From Coraliomargarita sinensis (GTDB lineage Bacteria > Verrucomicrobiota > Verrucomicrobiia > Opitutales > Coraliomargaritaceae), in assembly GCF_003185655.1 (NCBI RefSeq), contig NZ_QHJQ01000001.1, positions 124,001 through 188,000 of the forward strand: a DNA stretch of 64,000 bases, read 5' to 3'. A program made the translations under genes and the position numbers. This document shows positions 30,717-40,290 of the stretch, piece after piece. Numbering within the stretch: the first letter of the stretch is position 1; every line of letters begins with the position of its first letter. A model generated the notes under the pieces. It had not been told where the DNA came from, did no database searches, and saw nothing but the letters and a program-made list of their open reading frames with translations.

Positions 30717-33170
30717 ATGAATGCGACCACCTTTTTTAAAGTATCCGTAGCTGCGTTTTTCACGGCGCTGGTCGTGCAAGCAGCCGACCCTCACGCCAGC
30801 TTTCAATCAGAAGTCATCGCCAAAGCGCAACCTGACGAATGCTTCTACAATTTATACGATCCGGAGGTCCCCGGAAGCGGTGAAAATGTTTATGAGAAAG
30901 GCGGAATCGACTGTCAGGCTTGTATAACCGCTGGCGGGGTGCCCAAGATTAATCAGAGCTACGTTTGGGGCATGACGCGAAAGGACAACTATCTCTGGTT
31001 CGGCACGGGCCCGAACGTCAACCGTCTCGTCAGCAGCGTCTATTTAGGTGCCAGTATTGCCAGTATCTCAAGCAGTATCGACCGGGGCATCGATTTTAGC
31101 GTGGTCGAATACGCAGACAGTAAGTTTGCCCGCGACGGGCTCTATGATGGCGCAACCTACAAGGGACCACCTGTTGACGGTTCGATCGGCGACTGGCGAC
31201 CACCGGATGCTTATCGTTACAACCTCGATACTGATGCGCTGGAGAATCTCTACGCACTCATGGATCCGGCAGAACAGGACTTGATCTGGCGCACGCTGGG
31301 ACTGCGCTCGGCTGGCTACACCGCATCGAATGCGACCCATACCAGTGGCCTCGTCTTTCTCGCCGGGCCCAGCACGACTGCAACGACGCAAGGTGGCGAC
31401 GGTATCATCATGTTCGCATTCGATGCCGCAACCGGGGACTGCGTGGGAGCCCAAAGCTTCCCTGCCTACTCCAACATCCGTAAATGGAAGTTCTTCGATG
31501 GTCAGGTCTATACCGCGGTAGCTACGCAGACCGGCACCGGCGAAGTCCTTCGTTGGATCAACAACCCCGGTCATTCGGATTATCCCTTTGCCTTTGTCAA
31601 GGTCGGTAACCTGGATGCAGGCGGTGCCGAGCTCGAAATTCACGACGACGGCGACGGCCCCCGTCTCTTTGTCAACACTTGGCCCGGGGTTGAAGGAAAC
31701 CTGGATCTCGGCGGTGATATCGATGCCATCCTCGATTTGATCAATGCCCCGGCCGGGCTCTGGCGGAGTCCGCTCATACCAGCTGGCGGCCTCACCGGTT
31801 CGCATTCCGGGAACTGGAATAAAGTCTGGAGCGTAACGGAATACGAACCTGACCTGGTGGTGGCCCTGCACTACGGTGGCGGTGCCATGGCCTCTTACGA
31901 CGGCTATCTTCACTGGGGCACCATGCATGTGCCTTTGACTGCCTATGTCGCTCACAGCATTGGCTACGGAACTCCCACGCCAGTCATCCCCAGACCAGAC
32001 CCCTATCCCGAAGATCCTGAAGATCCCGCGAGAGTTGCCTATGAGGCCGATCTCGAACGCTTCGAAGCTGAACAGGAAGAGGACTTTAGAAACTCCTACC
32101 GTGCGATTTCCATCTGGCGTGGCAAGGACTTCACAAACACATCGGGAGATATCGAACTACTTTACGGCTCTTCTGAAATGCCAGTGCGAATGGAGCGGAC
32201 CGCCTTCACCGGAACAGCTCGCGGCTCTTTATCACTCCTCAATTGGGGGGCATTCTTTGAAGACAATGTGGGCGCACTTCGTTTTGTCGAGGATGGCCAA
32301 GAGGTGCCGTCAGGGCTATTGGGCTGGACGACCGTCGAGATGGAAGACGGCGGCGACTGGGAAGTCACTCCCAACACCTCCGGATACGTGCCACTCTATG
32401 GCCCCGAGGGCATTGAGCCGGACTCCTTTTTCGGCGGTCTGGTCACCTTTCCCTACAATAATTACACTTGGACTATGCAGGTTTTTGACGGAAAACTCTA
32501 CATCGGCACCATGGATTGGGATGACATCCCCTCGCCCGATGAGGCTGACGGAGCACACCTCTATTGCCTTCCCTCGTCGACGGAGCCGGCAGTAACCATC
32601 ACTCGTCGCGGGATGGAAAACTGGTCCAGCTACGGGATACGCACGATCGAAGCGGACGAATCACGGGGCGAGCTCTATCTAGGTATGGCCAACGTCAACA
32701 ACTTGCTAAGCAAGAAAGTCGGTGACCCTGAAGACGGTGGATGGGAGATTCAGCGGGTGAAGCTGCGCTACACGGACGACGACCTCGATGAACTCGACGA
32801 CGGCTGGGAGATTTCCAATTTCGGCTCGATCGGGTCGACCGATAACCCTACGGGCAACACGGACGGTGATCCACTGAGCGACTACGAAGAGTGGCTGGCT
32901 GGCACCGACCCGAACGACACCAACAGCTTCTTCTTTGCGGTGCCGGAGAATGCAGCGACCGAGGGACTCCAGCAAATTGAGTGGCCCAGTGTCGGGGGCA
33001 GCCCGATCCGCTACTACACGGTATGGGAGACGACCTCACTTACTGGCACATGGAGCCCGGTGGCCACTTATGCAGGCACTGGCGCCACCATGTCTCACGA
33101 ATACGACCCTTCGCTAAGCGATGCAAAATTCTTCAAGGTCGAGGTCAACCTCGACGCCCCGGCTCCCTAG
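30717..33170 (+). CDS. Large secreted protein with C-terminal Ca-repeat
   Basis: An 817-aa protein with signal peptide MNATTFFKVSVAAFFTALVVQA. The body contains motifs typical of a multi-bladed propeller or glucanase-like fold, for example QSYVWGMTRKDNYLWFGTG, GLVFLAGPSTTATTQGGDGI, WNKVWSVTEYEPDLVVALHY and YTWTMQVFDGKLYIGTMDWD. Near residues 695-740 an Asp-rich Ca-binding repeat occurs (LDELDDGWEISNFGS, TDGDPLSDYEEWLAGTDPN). The last 80 residues form a beta-rich module with YYTVWETTSLTGTWSPV, found at the end of other secreted proteins here. I do not recognise the family. It lies 13 nt before the ABC transporter genes, so it could be its cargo or only a neighbour. Confidence 0.68.
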   Translation: MNATTFFKVSVAAFFTALVVQAADPHASFQSEVIAKAQPDECFYNLYDPEVPGSGENVYEKGGIDCQACITAGGVPKINQSYVWGMTRKDNYLWFGTGPNVNRLVSSVYLGASIASISSSIDRGIDFSVVEYADSKFARDGLYDGATYKGPPVDGSIGDWRPPDAYRYNLDTDALENLYALMDPAEQDLIWRTLGLRSAGYTASNATHTSGLVFLAGPSTTATTQGGDGIIMFAFDAATGDCVGAQSFPAYSNIRKWKFFDGQVYTAVATQTGTGEVLRWINNPGHSDYPFAFVKVGNLDAGGAELEIHDDGDGPRLFVNTWPGVEGNLDLGGDIDAILDLINAPAGLWRSPLIPAGGLTGSHSGNWNKVWSVTEYEPDLVVALHYGGGAMASYDGYLHWGTMHVPLTAYVAHSIGYGTPTPVIPRPDPYPEDPEDPARVAYEADLERFEAEQEEDFRNSYRAISIWRGKDFTNTSGDIELLYGSSEMPVRMERTAFTGTARGSLSLLNWGAFFEDNVGALRFVEDGQEVPSGLLGWTTVEMEDGGDWEVTPNTSGYVPLYGPEGIEPDSFFGGLVTFPYNNYTWTMQVFDGKLYIGTMDWDDIPSPDEADGAHLYCLPSSTEPAVTITRRGMENWSSYGIRTIEADESRGELYLGMANVNNLLSKKVGDPEDGGWEIQRVKLRYTDDDLDELDDGWEISNFGSIGSTDNPTGNTDGDPLSDYEEWLAGTDPNDTNSFFFAVPENAATEGLQQIEWPSVGGSPIRYYTVWETTSLTGTWSPVATYAGTGATMSHEYDPSLSDAKFFKVEVNLDAPAP

Positions 33171-33183
33171 CACGGAAAGCAAT

Positions 33184-33858
33184 ATGCCACTGGTTGAGTT
33201 GCAAGGTGTTAACAAGCGCTATCAGTTTGGTCGCTTAACGGTAAAGGCACTACAGGATGTCGGTCTGGAGATCGAAAAAGGTGAGTTTGTTGCACTGTCG
33301 GGGCCGTCCGGCTCGGGCAAATCGACTCTCTGTCATATTCTAGGCGCACTTGATCGTGCAGATTCGGGACAGGTGCTTCTGAATGGGATCGACATGGCCG
33401 CGTTGGATGACGATGCGAAGGCTGACTTTCGCAATCAATCTATCGGTTTCGTTTTTCAACAGTTCAATCTGGTTCCCGTCTTGAGCGCATTGGAAAACGT
33501 CCTCCTCCCGCTTCAATTCGGCGCAACGGTGGGCCGTGACAGTCAGCAAAAAGCCTGGAAGCTACTTGAATCAATGGGCTTAGCGGATCACAGCTCACAC
33601 CGCCCCGACAAACTCTCCGGCGGTCAGCAACAACGGGTCGCTATCGCCCGCGCCCTGGTGACCGACCCGGCAATCGTCATAGCGGATGAGCCAACCGCAA
33701 ACCTTGATTCGACAAACGCTCAATTGATCGTGGATACACTACGCACCCTTAACCGCGAGTCCGGCACTACCGTCGTTTTTTCTTCTCACGATATGGGTCT
33801 CGTTAAACAGGCCGACCGGGCGATCCATCTCGCAGACGGCCGGATTGCCCCGTCATGA
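33184..33858 (+). CDS. ABC transporter ATPase, LolD/MacB type
   Basis: A 224-aa ATPase. The start is the ATG at 33184 (MPLVELQGVNKRYQFG); the longer frame overlaps the preceding gene. Walker A is GPSGSGKSTL, the signature motif is KLSGGQQQRVAIARAL, Walker B is IVIADEPTANLD, and the switch His is in FSSHD. The length and the sequence between Q-loop (FVFQQFNLVPVLSALENVLLP) and signature are those of the LolD/MacB/FtsE group. Its stop overlaps the permease start as ATGA. It powers the membrane protein encoded next. Confidence 0.93.
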   Translation: MPLVELQGVNKRYQFGRLTVKALQDVGLEIEKGEFVALSGPSGSGKSTLCHILGALDRADSGQVLLNGIDMAALDDDAKADFRNQSIGFVFQQFNLVPVLSALENVLLPLQFGATVGRDSQQKAWKLLESMGLADHSSHRPDKLSGGQQQRVAIARALVTDPAIVIADEPTANLDSTNAQLIVDTLRTLNRESGTTVVFSSHDMGLVKQADRAIHLADGRIAPS

Positions 33859-35108
33859 ATACCTGGCTTCAACTCGGTTTCCGTAACCTTTTGAAAAACC
33901 GGCGCCGGTCATTTTTTACGATCTGCGCGGTAGCACTGGGCTTTGCCGCGATTAATTTGATGGCCGGCTTCATGCTTTATGTTTTTCGCGGGCTGGAAGA
34001 CTCCTACGTCCATGCTTTCGGCAACGGGCACCTCGCTATTTTCCAAGAGGGCTTCCGCCGCGAGGGTGCGCTGAACCCCGGCCAATATCTGATCGAAGAT
34101 GAAGAGCTTGAAGATATTTTGGCCATCTGCTCACAGGCGCAACCAGTCGCACTCAGCACACCGCAGCTCCACCTCACCGGGCTGCTCAACTACGGGAATA
34201 GCAATACCATTATTCTGGCTCAGGGCATTGTGCCGGAAGACGTGCGGCAAATACGATCAGCGGCAGATGGCTTTGTCCGTAAGCTTACTTTCCACGAGGG
34301 TGCCCTGCTGTCCGGAACTAAAGGTGCCACCGGAATAAGCGCGGCCCATGGGCTGGCCGAGTTGCTTGGACTCGAGATGGATGCCGATGTCGTGCTAATG
34401 GCAAATACCAAGGACGGTTATATGAACGCGCTTGACGCCACCGTCGTGCAGCGACAAGACGCGCCGCTGGAGCTCCTCGACCAACTACTGGTCACGCTTC
34501 CGCTTGGGCTGGCCCGTGAGCTCTACGGCACGCAAGGTGCCGACCGTGTCTTATTGCTGCTCAAACCGGAAGCCGATATGGAGGCCGTCCGCGCGCAAAT
34601 GCTCGCTGCACTAAAGGATGCCGGCCATAATGTAGAGATTGCGACCTGGCAGGAATTACGCCCTTCCTACGGGCGGATTCAGGGCATGTTTTTGGTTCTT
34701 TTTAGTTTCATCTTCGTCATCATGGCACTGGTAGTCGGACTTGCTGTCGTTAATACCATTAGTATGTCGGTCATTGAGCGAACTCGGGAGATCGGAACAC
34801 TTCGAGCCCTCGGCTTGCGCCGGAGCGGAGTCCTCCGCTTGTTTATGGTTGAAAGCCTGCTTCTCTCAAGCGCAGGTGCCTTCGTAGGAGGCGCCTTACA
34901 CCTCGTTATATGTGCAATCATTCAGATACTCCGGCCTCAGTGGACACCGCCAAACATCCCGAAAGAGGTGCCTTGGGAAATTACGATCGCCCCCCATTAT
35001 ATGCTGACTACAGGCATAATCATTATTGTCGTCGCGATGATCGCGACCATGCTACCGGCTCGTAAAGCAAGCCGCATCAAAATCATCGATGCTCTCGGAC
35101 ATGTTTAA
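33855..35108 (+). CDS. ABC transporter permease, FtsX/LolE type
   Basis: A 417-aa permease of the FtsX/MacB/LolCE family. One transmembrane helix lies near residues 17-40 (SFFTICAVALGFAAINLMAG), a large extracytoplasmic domain covers about 45-270, and three C-terminal helices lie in about 280-410. The coupling-helix motif ISMSVIERTREIGTLRALGLRR between helices 2 and 3 is a hallmark of the family. It overlaps the ATPase gene by 4 nt and the following LolA-like gene by 8 nt, so all three are tightly coupled. A LolCDE-like role (taking lipoproteins or lipids from the inner membrane) is inferred from this fold plus the neighbour. Confidence 0.88.
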   Translation: MNTWLQLGFRNLLKNRRRSFFTICAVALGFAAINLMAGFMLYVFRGLEDSYVHAFGNGHLAIFQEGFRREGALNPGQYLIEDEELEDILAICSQAQPVALSTPQLHLTGLLNYGNSNTIILAQGIVPEDVRQIRSAADGFVRKLTFHEGALLSGTKGATGISAAHGLAELLGLEMDADVVLMANTKDGYMNALDATVVQRQDAPLELLDQLLVTLPLGLARELYGTQGADRVLLLLKPEADMEAVRAQMLAALKDAGHNVEIATWQELRPSYGRIQGMFLVLFSFIFVIMALVVGLAVVNTISMSVIERTREIGTLRALGLRRSGVLRLFMVESLLLSSAGAFVGGALHLVICAIIQILRPQWTPPNIPKEVPWEITIAPHYMLTTGIIIIVVAMIATMLPARKASRIKIIDALGHV

Positions 35109-35826
35109 GCACTACATTTATTTGATCCTGGTCGGGTTTTTCTGCTGCCAAATCCATGCAATTGAGCCAAAAGAGATTCTCGCCCGCGCAGATGCCGCCC
35201 GTGGCAATTTGGACGGAGTCCGCTGGACAGTTGAGATAACCGATGCCGATGAAGCTACCCGAAAAATTGAGGTCCGGGCACGTGGCTTTGACATGAGAGC
35301 CGAGACACTGGCGCCATCGCGCCAGAAGGGCCACACATTGCTCTTGTCCAAAGGAAACATGTGGTTCTATAAACCCGGCTTGAGTAAAGCAGTCCCCGTC
35401 TCCACAAGGCAAAAGCTGGCCGGCAAAGCCGCAAACGGCGATATCGCATCAACCAATTACGCGGAGGATTATGAAGTCCTCTCCATGCAGGAAGGCATGC
35501 TTGATAGTGAGCCTTGTTATCTTTTTGAACTTCAGGCAGAGAGCCGAAATGTTACCTACGCACGCATCAAATACTGGATCTCGAAGGAACGTCTGGTTGG
35601 GCTGCGTGCTGAATACTATAATCCCGACGGGAGCAAGCAGCTCAAACACGCCAATATGTCTTACGCCCACAGTATCTTGAAGCAGGGGGAAGACATCCCC
35701 TTCATTTCACGGATTTCAATCAGTGATGCGATCGGCGATACAACGAAGACCATCATGAAATTTTCTCCTCCTGAACTAGGCCCCGTGCCCAACCGCTTGT
35801 TTTCGCCACAATCACTGGCGCGCTGA
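35101..35826 (+). CDS. LolA-like outer-membrane lipoprotein-sorting protein (copy 3)
   Basis: A 241-aa periplasmic protein with a signal peptide (MFKHYIYLILVGFFCCQIHA). I choose the ATG at 35101, which overlaps the permease stop by 8 nt; another ATG lies 12 nt upstream. The body matches the 'outer membrane lipoprotein-sorting protein' family: ADAARGNLDGVRWTVEITDAD, LLLSKGNMWFYKPGLSKAVP, CYLFELQAES, TYARIKYWISKERLVG and RLFSPQSLAR at the end. With the ABC pair it probably forms an extraction-and-carrier unit. It differs from the two tandem copies at 22.8-24.6 kb in motif detail but has the same type of fold. Confidence 0.82.
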   Translation: MFKHYIYLILVGFFCCQIHAIEPKEILARADAARGNLDGVRWTVEITDADEATRKIEVRARGFDMRAETLAPSRQKGHTLLLSKGNMWFYKPGLSKAVPVSTRQKLAGKAANGDIASTNYAEDYEVLSMQEGMLDSEPCYLFELQAESRNVTYARIKYWISKERLVGLRAEYYNPDGSKQLKHANMSYAHSILKQGEDIPFISRISISDAIGDTTKTIMKFSPPELGPVPNRLFSPQSLAR

Positions 35827-35838
35827 GTTTTGAAATCC

Positions 35839-37020
35839 ATGAAATTTAGAATCATCGCCTGCAGCTTAGCCTGTGTGTATTCACTAAATGCGAGCCAGTC
35901 GCTGCTGGAATGGTGGGAAGCCCATGGCGATTACAGCATACGCAACATCAGTTCGGCCTTTGCCCAGCATTACGCGGCAATTCCTCTGAATCAGGACAAT
36001 CTTTTCGACATTCCGGAATACCGATTGCAAAACGAGTTTCGCCCGGAAGCTCGTATCGAGACGGATCGTTTCTATGCTTACCTCGCGCCGCGCTTCGTGG
36101 CATGGCGGGATTACTACAAGGATGGCACACGGGAAGGCGAGGAAGACAGCGATAACGACACTTACCTTCACGAATGGACCCTGCGGTTCTTTCCGACTCC
36201 CTGGCTCTCGCTTTCGTATGCCCGCGAGGACCTGCAATGGGGCCCCGCGTTTCTGCTCTCGCCCTCCAACCCCTTTGACAGCAAGAACGGGCGGAGTGAG
36301 CCGAAAGACGAAGTCGATGCTGCCGATTTCCTTCAGGCCTCATGGACGATTGACGACCAGTGGAGCCTCACCGCGATCGCCAATATTGATGACGGGCGTA
36401 AAGAATATCGCATCCGCCCTGAGTTGCGTCAGGACTTCCGCGATATCTATGCACTCAAACTGGACTACCTTTTCGACCGCGGGCACGCCGCGCTCGTTGC
36501 CTCCACCATGGAGGATGCCGAGGCCATCGACGAGCGCCTTGGTTACTACCTGAGCTACAATCTCGATGATGCTTGGATTCTCTACTCCGAGGGTAGTTTT
36601 TCCACTGAGGATGAAGAAATGCTCGCCGGAGCCAGCTATACATTCGGCAACGGTTTAATGCTCGCCGCCGAATATTTCTACAATTCCAGCGGGATTGACG
36701 ATCCGCTGCCGGAGACACTCCCCGATTTGGAACCATTGGCTGATTTTGCACTGAGCCAGAGCAACCGTGAGTCCTTCTTCCGTGAGAATTATCTACTGCT
36801 GCAAGCCTACCACAACGATTTGGTCGGCGGCGCCGACGGACTTCTGCGCTACACTCATAATCTCGACGATCAGTCTCGCAGCTTACTCGGGCACATCGAA
36901 ATGGATCTTTGTGATAACGCTCTCTTTTTTACGTCGGCGACCATCAACAGCAGCGGAGGTGGAGAACTCGACAGCTTCCGTGAATATTGGGTGCAGGCCG
37001 GAATCGAGCTCTTCTTTTAA
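35839..37020 (+). CDS. Outer-membrane beta-barrel protein of the ABC/LolA-like operon
   Basis: A 393-aa protein with a signal peptide (MKFRIIACSLACVYSLNAS; ATG at 35839 preferred to a TTG at 35830). The mature part is made of alternating amphipathic strands, for example RFYAYLAPRFVAWRDYY, YLHEWTLRFFPTPWLSLSYA and GLMLAAEYFYNSSGI, and it ends in ELFF with the terminal Phe of outer-membrane barrels. This is 12 nt after the LolA-like gene, so the four genes encode parts for inner membrane, periplasm and outer membrane. I cannot name the family. It could be the outer-membrane receiver of the LolA-like carrier's cargo. Confidence 0.7.
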   Translation: MKFRIIACSLACVYSLNASQSLLEWWEAHGDYSIRNISSAFAQHYAAIPLNQDNLFDIPEYRLQNEFRPEARIETDRFYAYLAPRFVAWRDYYKDGTREGEEDSDNDTYLHEWTLRFFPTPWLSLSYAREDLQWGPAFLLSPSNPFDSKNGRSEPKDEVDAADFLQASWTIDDQWSLTAIANIDDGRKEYRIRPELRQDFRDIYALKLDYLFDRGHAALVASTMEDAEAIDERLGYYLSYNLDDAWILYSEGSFSTEDEEMLAGASYTFGNGLMLAAEYFYNSSGIDDPLPETLPDLEPLADFALSQSNRESFFRENYLLLQAYHNDLVGGADGLLRYTHNLDDQSRSLLGHIEMDLCDNALFFTSATINSSGGGELDSFREYWVQAGIELFF

Positions 37021-37702
37021 TACAGTATTCTGGAAGTATACCGGTAGCGATCCGACACAAGTTGGGGTCGAAGTATGTCGAAATGAGCAATGTAGCCGAG
37101 TCAGTATGCCACGGCGTCGCTTTTCAAAGACGGGCCCTCATGCATACATATCGGGATAGAGCCAGAGACTGGCTCTGCTACATCAATTCGATTGAACCAT
37201 AATTATATCGAAGCGGTATAATACCGTTACACAAGAGGTTCGCCCCTCGTAAGTTTCACCATCGTAATCATGCTCGTAATCGTAATCCTCTGCTCCGCAA
37301 TAAGTTCCGCTTAAGATGATGAGTTGGGTGTCATTTCGGTCAGCCCTTCTTCGTAATGGTGAAATACAAATTAAAGAAGATCTGTCCTCGTAACGACGTT
37401 GCGAGAGCAAGGTCGATAGATCTATGCGATAATCGACGGCACCATCGTGCCCTCGCTACAAGCGAGCCTACCGAGACAGCCCTTTCTGAATTCGGTATTA
37501 TACCAGCTTCTTACTTTTTCCGGTAAAACCAGATTTTTCGCAACTCGAACACCCCGCTTTGACAAGCGAGGCTACGTGGCCTCGACGGAATTTTTACGGA
37601 GATGGCGTAGCATGTAGCGTACCATCGCTCCAGTCGATCGGATGCAGATCAAATCTTTTAACCCGGATACTATGGGGCCAACACCTATTGCCTCCCGACC
37701 CA
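37021..37702. other. Long gene-free region with small palindromes
   Basis: No convincing gene is present; the longest frames lack start signals and have atypical composition. It contains many small inverted repeats: AGAGCCAG-AGA-CTGGCTCT (37158-37176), CGGTA-TAA-TACCG (37214), CTCGCT-ACA-AGCGAG (37452) and CGAGGC-TACGTG-GCCTCG (37567). Several GTAGCG/CGCTAC fragments look like decayed REP-like elements related to those near recA and tal. The first hairpin may end the barrel operon, though it has no T-tract. Confidence 0.6.
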
Positions 37703-37730
37703 CAAAAAACCCCCGGTTTCCCGGGGGTTT
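37703..37730 (-). terminator. Terminator of porin 1
   Basis: On the minus strand AAACCCCCGG, loop GAAA, CCGGGGGTTT followed by further T residues; a perfect 10-bp stem 24 nt after the porin stop. Confidence 0.92.
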
Positions 37731-37753
37731 GAAAATTTAGCAGTTGTCTCCGT

Positions 37754-38962
37754 TTAGAAGGAGAAGATCAACTCGACTGCGCCGAGCAGTTCGTCGAAGT
37801 CGGCATCGGCCGACAGCGTGTCGATCCCATCCGAAGCAGAACCATCGGCATCGATATCAGAATAGCTAACTTCGGTCACCAGCAGAAGGTTGTCGGTGAA
37901 CGCGTAGCTGTGCGCGAGTGTGAGCTTCAGCATTTCTGCGTCGGCACTGCCGTTGATCGGTGTAGGGACAGTGGTCGAACCTTCGATGTCGAAATCTGTG
38001 TAGGAGAGACGACCGGTCACAGAAGCTTTGTCGCTGTAAGCGAAGTTAGCCATAAGCAGACCACCGAATGACTCTGTCTCGGCACTGGAACCGGGAGCGA
38101 TTACGATGTCTTCCAACTCGTTCTCTCCGTAGAAGAGTTCGAATGCGAAGAGCCACGCGCCGGTCTCGAAGGTGACATAGGAGTTCAGAATAATAGACTC
38201 GGTATCACCAGTGACGGGAGTCCCGCCCACAGCGATGCCATCGCCATCTTCGTAAGCGCCGCCGAGGAAGAAGCTCAAGCCATTGTCCATGTAGTAGGAC
38301 CCGGCCACTTCCACGCCATAACCGCCGTTGTCGAAGCCATTGGGATCGCCACCTAGACGATCGGAATACAGGTTGATCCCGTCCTGGATAGAGATGCCGA
38401 AGAAGGTGTCGTCACCGTCGTAGGTGTATTTCACCCCTTGGCTGTAACGGGCACCGATCGGAAAGGCCGTCGCTGTTAACGGGCCGAGGAATGTGTCGAT
38501 GGGTCCCGGGATCAAGCCGGTAAGCTCACCTGCTGTGGCCGGAAGGCCGTATGCGGTGGAGTATTGGTACAGGCCAGTCGGCTCGAAAGCCTCAAAGCCG
38601 AGCATGGAAGCGTAGCGACCTGCAGTGATCGCGCCGCCGTTATCGAAGTGATAGGTGGCGAATGCTTGCTCCACGGCCGTGGAATCACCCGGAAGATCTT
38701 CATACTGAAGATCAATCTGAGCGGTGACCGGATCGAAATCGAAGAGCCAGCTGATCTCGACCTGATCGACTTGATAGCTGTTACCCGATTCGGTTAATTC
38801 CGCATCGGTACCGTCTAAAGTCGCATCTACATCACCTTCGTAATGAACATAAGACATATCCACAAAGCCCTCGAAAGACAGCCAATCGTTGATCACGATC
38901 TCCGCCGTCGAGGCGCTTGAAGCTGCCAAAAAGGCAGAAGCAAGTGCAATTGAATTTTTCAT
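37754..38962 (-). CDS. Porin-like outer-membrane protein (copy 1)
   Basis: A 402-aa beta-barrel with signal peptide MKNSIALASAFLAASSAS-TA. The C-terminus ELIFSF ends in Phe, the outer-membrane assembly signal. The N-terminal third is nearly identical to the second porin: LSFEGFVDMSYVH, QVEISWLFDFDPVTAQIDLQ, AITAGRYASMLGFEAFEPTG. This AGRxxSxxGFEAFEPTGLYQY region resembles the 'outer membrane beta-barrel, OmpL-47/DUF1302-like porin' type of marine Verrucomicrobia. The more divergent middle part (loops with GIPIGAR or VTGDTESI) may set solute selectivity. Separated from its paralogue by the other's terminator, with its own AC-rich leader and a small hairpin (38991-39006) in it. Confidence 0.85.
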   Translation of the reverse strand: MKNSIALASAFLAASSASTAEIVINDWLSFEGFVDMSYVHYEGDVDATLDGTDAELTESGNSYQVDQVEISWLFDFDPVTAQIDLQYEDLPGDSTAVEQAFATYHFDNGGAITAGRYASMLGFEAFEPTGLYQYSTAYGLPATAGELTGLIPGPIDTFLGPLTATAFPIGARYSQGVKYTYDGDDTFFGISIQDGINLYSDRLGGDPNGFDNGGYGVEVAGSYYMDNGLSFFLGGAYEDGDGIAVGGTPVTGDTESIILNSYVTFETGAWLFAFELFYGENELEDIVIAPGSSAETESFGGLLMANFAYSDKASVTGRLSYTDFDIEGSTTVPTPINGSADAEMLKLTLAHSYAFTDNLLLVTEVSYSDIDADGSASDGIDTLSADADFDELLGAVELIFSF

Positions 38963-39048
38963 AGTTTGTTAGTTTGCGTTGTTTGTTGCAGAAACCAGTG
39001 GGTTTCATCGGAGGAATATGGTATTACACCGTTAGTTTAGCAAGCACA

Positions 39049-39082
39049 AAAAAAGCCCCCCGGCCTGACGGCCGGAGGGCTT
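39049..39082 (-). terminator. Terminator of porin 2
   Basis: On the minus strand AAGCCCTCCGGCC, loop GTCA, GGCCGGGGGGCTT followed by a T-run. It lies 26 nt after the porin 2 stop and separates the two porin genes. Confidence 0.92.
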
Positions 39083-39107
39083 AAGATAAAATTTAGTCTG
39101 GGCTAAA

Positions 39108-40238
39108 TTAGAAGCTGAAGATCAGCTCGACCGCGTATTGGATCGACTCGAAATCTTCGTCAAGCGCAAGCGTGCTGGATTCTGCATCACCGTCAACGTA
39201 GGAGATTTCGTTGACGAGGAAGAGGTTGTCCGTGAAGGCATAACCGTGGGCCAGAGTGTACTTGAATGCTTCAAGTTCAACGTCGCCACCGAAGCCGTCT
39301 CCGTCGAGTTCGTGATCAACATAGCTGAAACGACCTGTGATCGAAGCTTTTTCACTGTAGGCGAAGTTCGCCATCAGGAGTGCTTGAAGGGCTTCTTCTT
39401 CACCCATCGTGCTACCACCAGCAAGATAATTACCGCTGACCAGGCTACCCAGTGCGAATGCATCTGCTTCCGACTCACCGTAGTTGAGCTCAGCAGCAAA
39501 GATCCATGCGCCTGTTTCGAAGGTCACGTAAGTGTTCAGCATGTAGCTGTCACCTTCGGCTTCATCGGAGTCTTCATACGCACCACCGAGGAAGTAAGTC
39601 AGACCATTGTCGAAGTTGATCGAACCAGCGGCTTCGATGCCGAAGGATGAAGCGTCATCACCACCGAGGCGGTCACCGTCATAATCGAACACTTCATCTT
39701 GTAGGGAGAGTCCGAAGAAGGTGTTGTCCGCTTCGTAAGTGTATTTCACACCTTGAGCGTAACCGGGGATGATTTCAACAGTGCCGACACCGTCGGCAAC
39801 AGGCATTGCGCCACCGAGCATAATGTCGAAGCCAGGAACCTGAAGGTCGTAGGCGAGGGAGTACTGATACAAACCAGTCGGCTCGAAAGCTTCGAAACCA
39901 AGCATGGAAGCATAACGACCGGCAGTGATCGCACTACCATTGTCGAGATGGTAGGTGGCGAAAGCTTGCTCAACCACAGTGTCATCACCGGGCAGATCTT
40001 CGTACTGAAGGTCGATTTGAGCGGTTACCGGATCGAAGTCGAACAACCAGCTGATTTCGACTTGGTCGATCGCGAAGCTGTTATCCGACTCGTTAGCGTC
40101 AGCCAATTCCCCGTCAACATGGGAGTAGGACATGTCTACAAAGCCCTCGAAGCTGAGGAAGTCGTTGATCACGATCTCCGCAGTCGAGAAGCTCGAAGCT
40201 GCCAGGAAGGCAGATGCGAGTGCAATTTTGTTTTTCAT
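39108..40238 (-). CDS. Porin-like outer-membrane protein (copy 2)
   Basis: A 376-aa paralogue of the porin at 37754, same signal peptide (MKNKIALASAFLAASSFSTA) and conserved first 150 residues (VINDFLSFEGFVDMSYSH, FDPVTAQIDLQYEDLPGD, GRYASMLGFEAFEPTG), same C-terminus (AVELIFSF). It is 26 residues shorter, mainly in the loop after QYSLAYDL. A tandem duplication with regional divergence is evident; high identity in the signal-peptide codons suggests it is recent or kept by gene conversion. A 52-nt A/C-rich leader without Shine-Dalgarno separates it from the BamE-like gene upstream, so they may be co-transcribed. Confidence 0.85.
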   Translation of the reverse strand: MKNKIALASAFLAASSFSTAEIVINDFLSFEGFVDMSYSHVDGELADANESDNSFAIDQVEISWLFDFDPVTAQIDLQYEDLPGDDTVVEQAFATYHLDNGSAITAGRYASMLGFEAFEPTGLYQYSLAYDLQVPGFDIMLGGAMPVADGVGTVEIIPGYAQGVKYTYEADNTFFGLSLQDEVFDYDGDRLGGDDASSFGIEAAGSINFDNGLTYFLGGAYEDSDEAEGDSYMLNTYVTFETGAWIFAAELNYGESEADAFALGSLVSGNYLAGGSTMGEEEALQALLMANFAYSEKASITGRFSYVDHELDGDGFGGDVELEAFKYTLAHGYAFTDNLFLVNEISYVDGDAESSTLALDEDFESIQYAVELIFSF

Positions 40239-40290
40239 AGTGTAGTTTTGTTTATTGTTTTGTTTGTTTTTCCGAGCGCTTTAGCGAGGC

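Noticed and set aside
37183..37410. 75-aa minus-strand open frame in the long gap
   Set aside because: Odd composition (Asp/Tyr/Arg-rich), no leader, and it lies among decayed repeats.
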